The translations under genes and the position numbers were made by a program. DNA of 9,457 bases from Nocardioides sp. (GTDB taxonomy: Bacteria; Actinomycetota; Actinomycetes; Propionibacteriales; Nocardioidaceae). The stretch covers positions 13,435 to 22,891 of the forward strand of contig DOWL01000021.1 in NCBI GenBank assembly GCA_003519585.1, written 5' to 3'. Positions 7,540-9,457 of the stretch are shown in pieces. A model generated the notes under the pieces. The model did no database searches and was not told the origin of the DNA. It saw nothing but the letters and a program-made list of their open reading frames with translations. The stretch's first letter is position 1; every line of letters begins with the position of its first letter.

Positions 7540-7848
7540 ATGACCGACCCCTCGACCGACCCCAGCCCCCAGTGGGTCGTGCGCGTCTATTGGGAGACCC
7601 CCGACGCCCTGGATGACCAGACCGCGGCCGCGGTCCTCGAGAAGTTGCATGGGCACAGCGCCGTCCTCAGCCGGCATCCGATCGACGGCATCTGGGAGGC
7701 CACGGTCAGCGTGCAGGCCGAGACGATCGAGTCGGCCGCCAGCGTGGCCTTCGACCTGGTCGCCGAAGCGACGGCGAAGCGGCCGGTGAGCGCCGAGGTC
7801 CTACGCGAGCACGTCTCGGGCCGGCGTCGGGTCATCCAGCCGCTCTGA
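7540..7848 (+). CDS. Hypothetical protein, predicted ferredoxin-like fold
   Basis: I do not recognise this 102-residue protein. After a disordered start (TDPSTDPSPQ), the pattern reads as strand (WVVRVYWE), helix (DDQTAAAVLEKLHG), strand (SAVLSRHP), strand (IWEATVSVQAE), helix (TIESAASVAFDLVAEATA) and strand (PVSAEVLREH), a beta-alpha-beta-beta-alpha-beta order like ferredoxin or ACT folds. It ends in a basic stretch, SGRRRVIQPL. There is no signal peptide, membrane segment or cysteine. The ATG has GGAG 6 nt upstream. Codon use is strongly GC3-rich and matches its neighbours, supporting a real gene. It has its own candidate promoter and a hairpin terminator after it, so it is probably monocistronic. 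A small ligand-binding or regulatory protein is possible; no function can be assigned. Confidence 0.75.
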   Translation: MTDPSTDPSPQWVVRVYWETPDALDDQTAAAVLEKLHGHSAVLSRHPIDGIWEATVSVQAETIESAASVAFDLVAEATAKRPVSAEVLREHVSGRRRVIQPL

Positions 7849-7865
7849 GACGAGTCCCTCCGGGC

Positions 7866-7889
7866 CGTGCGCTCATGCGTGAGCGCACG
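7866..7889 (+). terminator. Hairpin terminator after the 102-aa gene
   Basis: CGTGCGCTCA and TGAGCGCACG form a perfect 10-bp stem around the tetraloop TGCG, 17 nt beyond the stop codon. There is no T-tract, which is usual for terminators in high-GC actinobacteria. Confidence 0.65.
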
Positions 7890-7919
7890 ATTCGGCAACT
7901 ATCCGGGCGAGCCATAGAC

Positions 7920-7933
7920 GAGAACACGTTCTA
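7920..7933. promoter_or_regulatory. KstR-like palindromic operator
   Basis: GAGAACACGTTCTA contains the inverted repeat AGAAC-AC-GTTCT and matches the published KstR consensus TNNAACNNGTTNNA at all fixed positions except the first T. KstR is the TetR-type repressor of sterol and lipid genes in mycobacteria and relatives. The site lies 84 bp before the transporter gene start, a suitable position. Other TetR regulators bind similar sequences, so the identity of the binder is open. Confidence 0.42.
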
Positions 7934-8004
7934 GTTGGCAGAGTGTCGGCGATCACAGGGCGCCGCCACGGCGGCCCCGCGGTCCGAGGGAACTCAGAGC
8001 TGCG

Positions 8005-8013
8005 AGAGGGAGA
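8005..8013 (+). promoter_or_regulatory. Ribosome binding site of the ABC binding-protein gene
   Basis: AGAGGGAGA ends 3 nt before ATG 8017 (the purine core GAGGGAG is 4-5 nt away) and fixes this start, which also yields a proper lipoprotein signal. Confidence 0.6.
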
Positions 8014-8016
8014 TCG

Positions 8017-9267
8017 ATGACTGTGCGCACACGCACCCGGGGGCTCGCCGCGGCGAGCGCGGTGGTCCTCCTGCTGGGCCTCGCCGCCTGCGGCGGTGGT
8101 GGCGACGACGAGAGCGGCGACAGCGAGAGCTCCGGCAAGCCGACCCAGGATCCCGACGTGACCTTCACCGGTGACCCCGTCACGGTGATGACCATCTCGA
8201 CGTACGACACCGACACCCTCAACGCCAAGGCCGTGCTCGACGTAGCCCAGGGCGCGGTCGTGCAGATCAACAACGCCGGTGGCATCGGCGGCCACGAGCT
8301 CAAGCTGATCACCTGCAACGACGAGGCCGACCCCAACAAGGCGGCCGACTGCGCTCGGCAGGCCGCCGACGAGGGCGTCGCCGCGCTGGTCGGCGGCTTC
8401 ACCGCCAACGGCGACGCGATCATGCCGGTCCTCGAGGAGGCCGGCATCCCGTGGTTCGCGCCACCGGGCATCTCGGCGGCCGAGCTCTCCAGCGAGTACA
8501 GCTACCCCATCACCTCGGGCGTCCTCGGCCTCGCAGGCCTCGGCCAACTGGGCGCCGAGGACGGCTGCGGCAGCGTCGCCTCGGTCAACTACGACCTCCC
8601 CTCGGCGGGCCAGATCAGCCAGCTCGTCGACCTTGCGCTGGAGAACGCCGACGCCGATAAGTCGACCCTGATCAAGGTCCCCACGACCACGACGGACTTC
8701 AGCACCATCGCCCAGGAGACCAGCGAATACGACTGCGCCGTGGTCGGTACGCCGCCGCAGGCGTTCCTCGGGGTCGCCGCCGCCGGCGCCCAGCTCGGCA
8801 GCACGACGAAGTACTACGTCGTGCCCGGCGGGCTCACCGACTCGGTCGCGGCCAACGGCGCCGAGGCGGTCGAGGGCACCAAGTCGCTCTCCAACTTCCC
8901 CGACTTCGACGACCCGATCTGGGACGAAGCGAAGAAGTACGTCGGCGACCTGTCCGACGACGAGAACGGCGGTCTCTCCGGCCTCTACTTCCAGAACACC
9001 TGGGTCGGCTTCCGCACCTTCTTGTCCCTGGTCAAGAACAGTGACGACTTCAGCGCGTCCGGCATCAAGGCGACCCTCGACGCGACCACCCAGGTCGACA
9101 CCGACGGGTTCACACCGCCGTTCAGCTTCGCCGAGGAGTTCCCGGCTCCGGGGCTGGAGCGGGTCTTCAACTACCAGGAGCTGACCTTCGTCATCAAGGA
9201 CGGCAAGCTGCAGCAGGACGGCACCGAGTACACCGACATGCGCACCGCGCTCGTCTCTGCCTCGTAG
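8017..9267 (+). CDS. ABC transporter substrate-binding lipoprotein (branched-chain amino acid type)
   Basis: This is the extracytoplasmic, lipid-anchored binding component of an ABC importer. Residues 1-24 form a lipoprotein signal (MTVRTRTRGL, then a hydrophobic AAASAVVLLLGLAA), with lipobox LAAC and lipidated Cys25. A Gly/Asp/Ser-rich linker follows to about residue 45. The rest is a type I periplasmic-binding fold (Peripla_BP_6): VDVAQGAVVQINNAGGIGG-like start of helix 1, LKLITCNDEADPNKAADCARQAADEGVAALVGGFTANG, and a late segment VFNYQELTFVIKDGKL. It ends 13 nt before an ATPase gene of the LivF kind, so the two form an operon. The family transports branched-chain amino acids, amides, aromatic acids or bile acids, and the ligand cannot be read from the sequence. 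The KstR-like site upstream makes a lipid or steroid-derived acid one possibility. Confidence 0.9.
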   Translation: MTVRTRTRGLAAASAVVLLLGLAACGGGGDDESGDSESSGKPTQDPDVTFTGDPVTVMTISTYDTDTLNAKAVLDVAQGAVVQINNAGGIGGHELKLITCNDEADPNKAADCARQAADEGVAALVGGFTANGDAIMPVLEEAGIPWFAPPGISAAELSSEYSYPITSGVLGLAGLGQLGAEDGCGSVASVNYDLPSAGQISQLVDLALENADADKSTLIKVPTTTTDFSTIAQETSEYDCAVVGTPPQAFLGVAAAGAQLGSTTKYYVVPGGLTDSVAANGAEAVEGTKSLSNFPDFDDPIWDEAKKYVGDLSDDENGGLSGLYFQNTWVGFRTFLSLVKNSDDFSASGIKATLDATTQVDTDGFTPPFSFAEEFPAPGLERVFNYQELTFVIKDGKLQQDGTEYTDMRTALVSAS

Positions 9268-9280
9268 TCCAGGTCGAGAC

Positions 9281-9457
9281 GTGACGACCACCGCTGCACC
9301 CGGGCCGGCCGCCGCGCCGGTCCGGGATGGCGAGGTCATGGTGGAGGCGCGCGGTCTCAGTGCCGGGTACGGCGGCACGCCGGCGATCCACGACCTCGAC
9401 CTGGAGGTCCGCGCCGGCGAGGTGCTGACGTTGCTGGGTGCCAACGGCGCCGGCAAG
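9281..9457 (+). CDS. ABC transporter ATP-binding protein, LivF-like (3' partial)
   Basis: The first 59 codons of an ABC-type ATPase are visible. GLSAGYGGTPAIHDLDLEVRAGEV is the typical start of LivF-type subunits, with the A-loop Tyr in GYG, and the window ends right after the Walker A motif GANGAGK. The GTG at 9281 gives an extra 19-residue Ala/Pro-rich N-terminus and has only a weak upstream GAG. ATG 9338 (MVEARGLSAGYG) matches the usual LivF start and has GAGG just before it, so it is a real alternative. It energises uptake together with the preceding lipoprotein and presumably with permeases encoded beyond the window. Confidence 0.88.
   Translation, partial: MTTTAAPGPAAAPVRDGEVMVEARGLSAGYGGTPAIHDLDLEVRAGEVLTLLGANGAGK

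Noticed and set aside
7873..9456. 527-codon open frame on the minus strand
   Set aside because: It is the antisense shadow of the GC3-rich lipoprotein and ATPase genes; its low-complexity Gly/Val/Arg-rich translation matches no family.

Overview
The window comes from a high-GC actinobacterium. Coding regions strongly prefer G or C at third codon positions, GTG starts are common, promoter -10 candidates fit TANNNT, and the YajQ, serine-dependent glutaminase and branched-chain-type ABC genes look like those of Nocardioides-type Propionibacteriales. The genus is an inference and is not proven by the sequence.

Left part (1-4444). A urease structural operon, ureA (5' end cut by the window edge), ureB and ureC, runs rightward. 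A 155-bp miniature mobile element with 16-bp terminal inverted repeats and a CTAG target duplication sits exactly between the ureB stop and the ureC start. Directly after ureC lies a short, frame-broken remnant of the accessory gene ureF; ureG, ureD and ureE are not visible. Convergent to this is a type I periplasmic-binding-protein gene of the AmiC/FmdD/UrtA kind that has no signal peptide, so it probably encodes a cytosolic amide or urea sensor. It is divergent from a MarR regulator gene, and a perfect 17-bp palindrome lies in the shared promoter region.

Middle (about 4445-5630). A badly decayed tyrosine recombinase, spread over three frames and with the catalytic Tyr replaced by His, faces the 3' end of tRNA-Tyr(GTA) on the minus strand. 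A strong hairpin terminator lies between them. This is the usual layout of an integrative element in a tRNA 3' end, so everything to the left may be an old, immobilised genomic island carrying the urease genes. The second att site is not in the window.

Right part (5631-9457). This looks like ordinary backbone: yajQ, a glutaminase gene (glsA), a 102-aa protein of unknown function, then the start of an ABC uptake operon (a lipoprotein substrate-binding protein followed by a LivF-like ATPase cut by the window end). A KstR-like palindrome lies upstream of the transporter.

Urease and glutaminase both release ammonia, but nothing here links them in one operon. The most unusual points are the insertion at the ureB/ureC junction, which seems to keep a Shine-Dalgarno sequence at the same distance from ureC; the decayed ureF; and the AmiC-like sensor paired with a MarR regulator.
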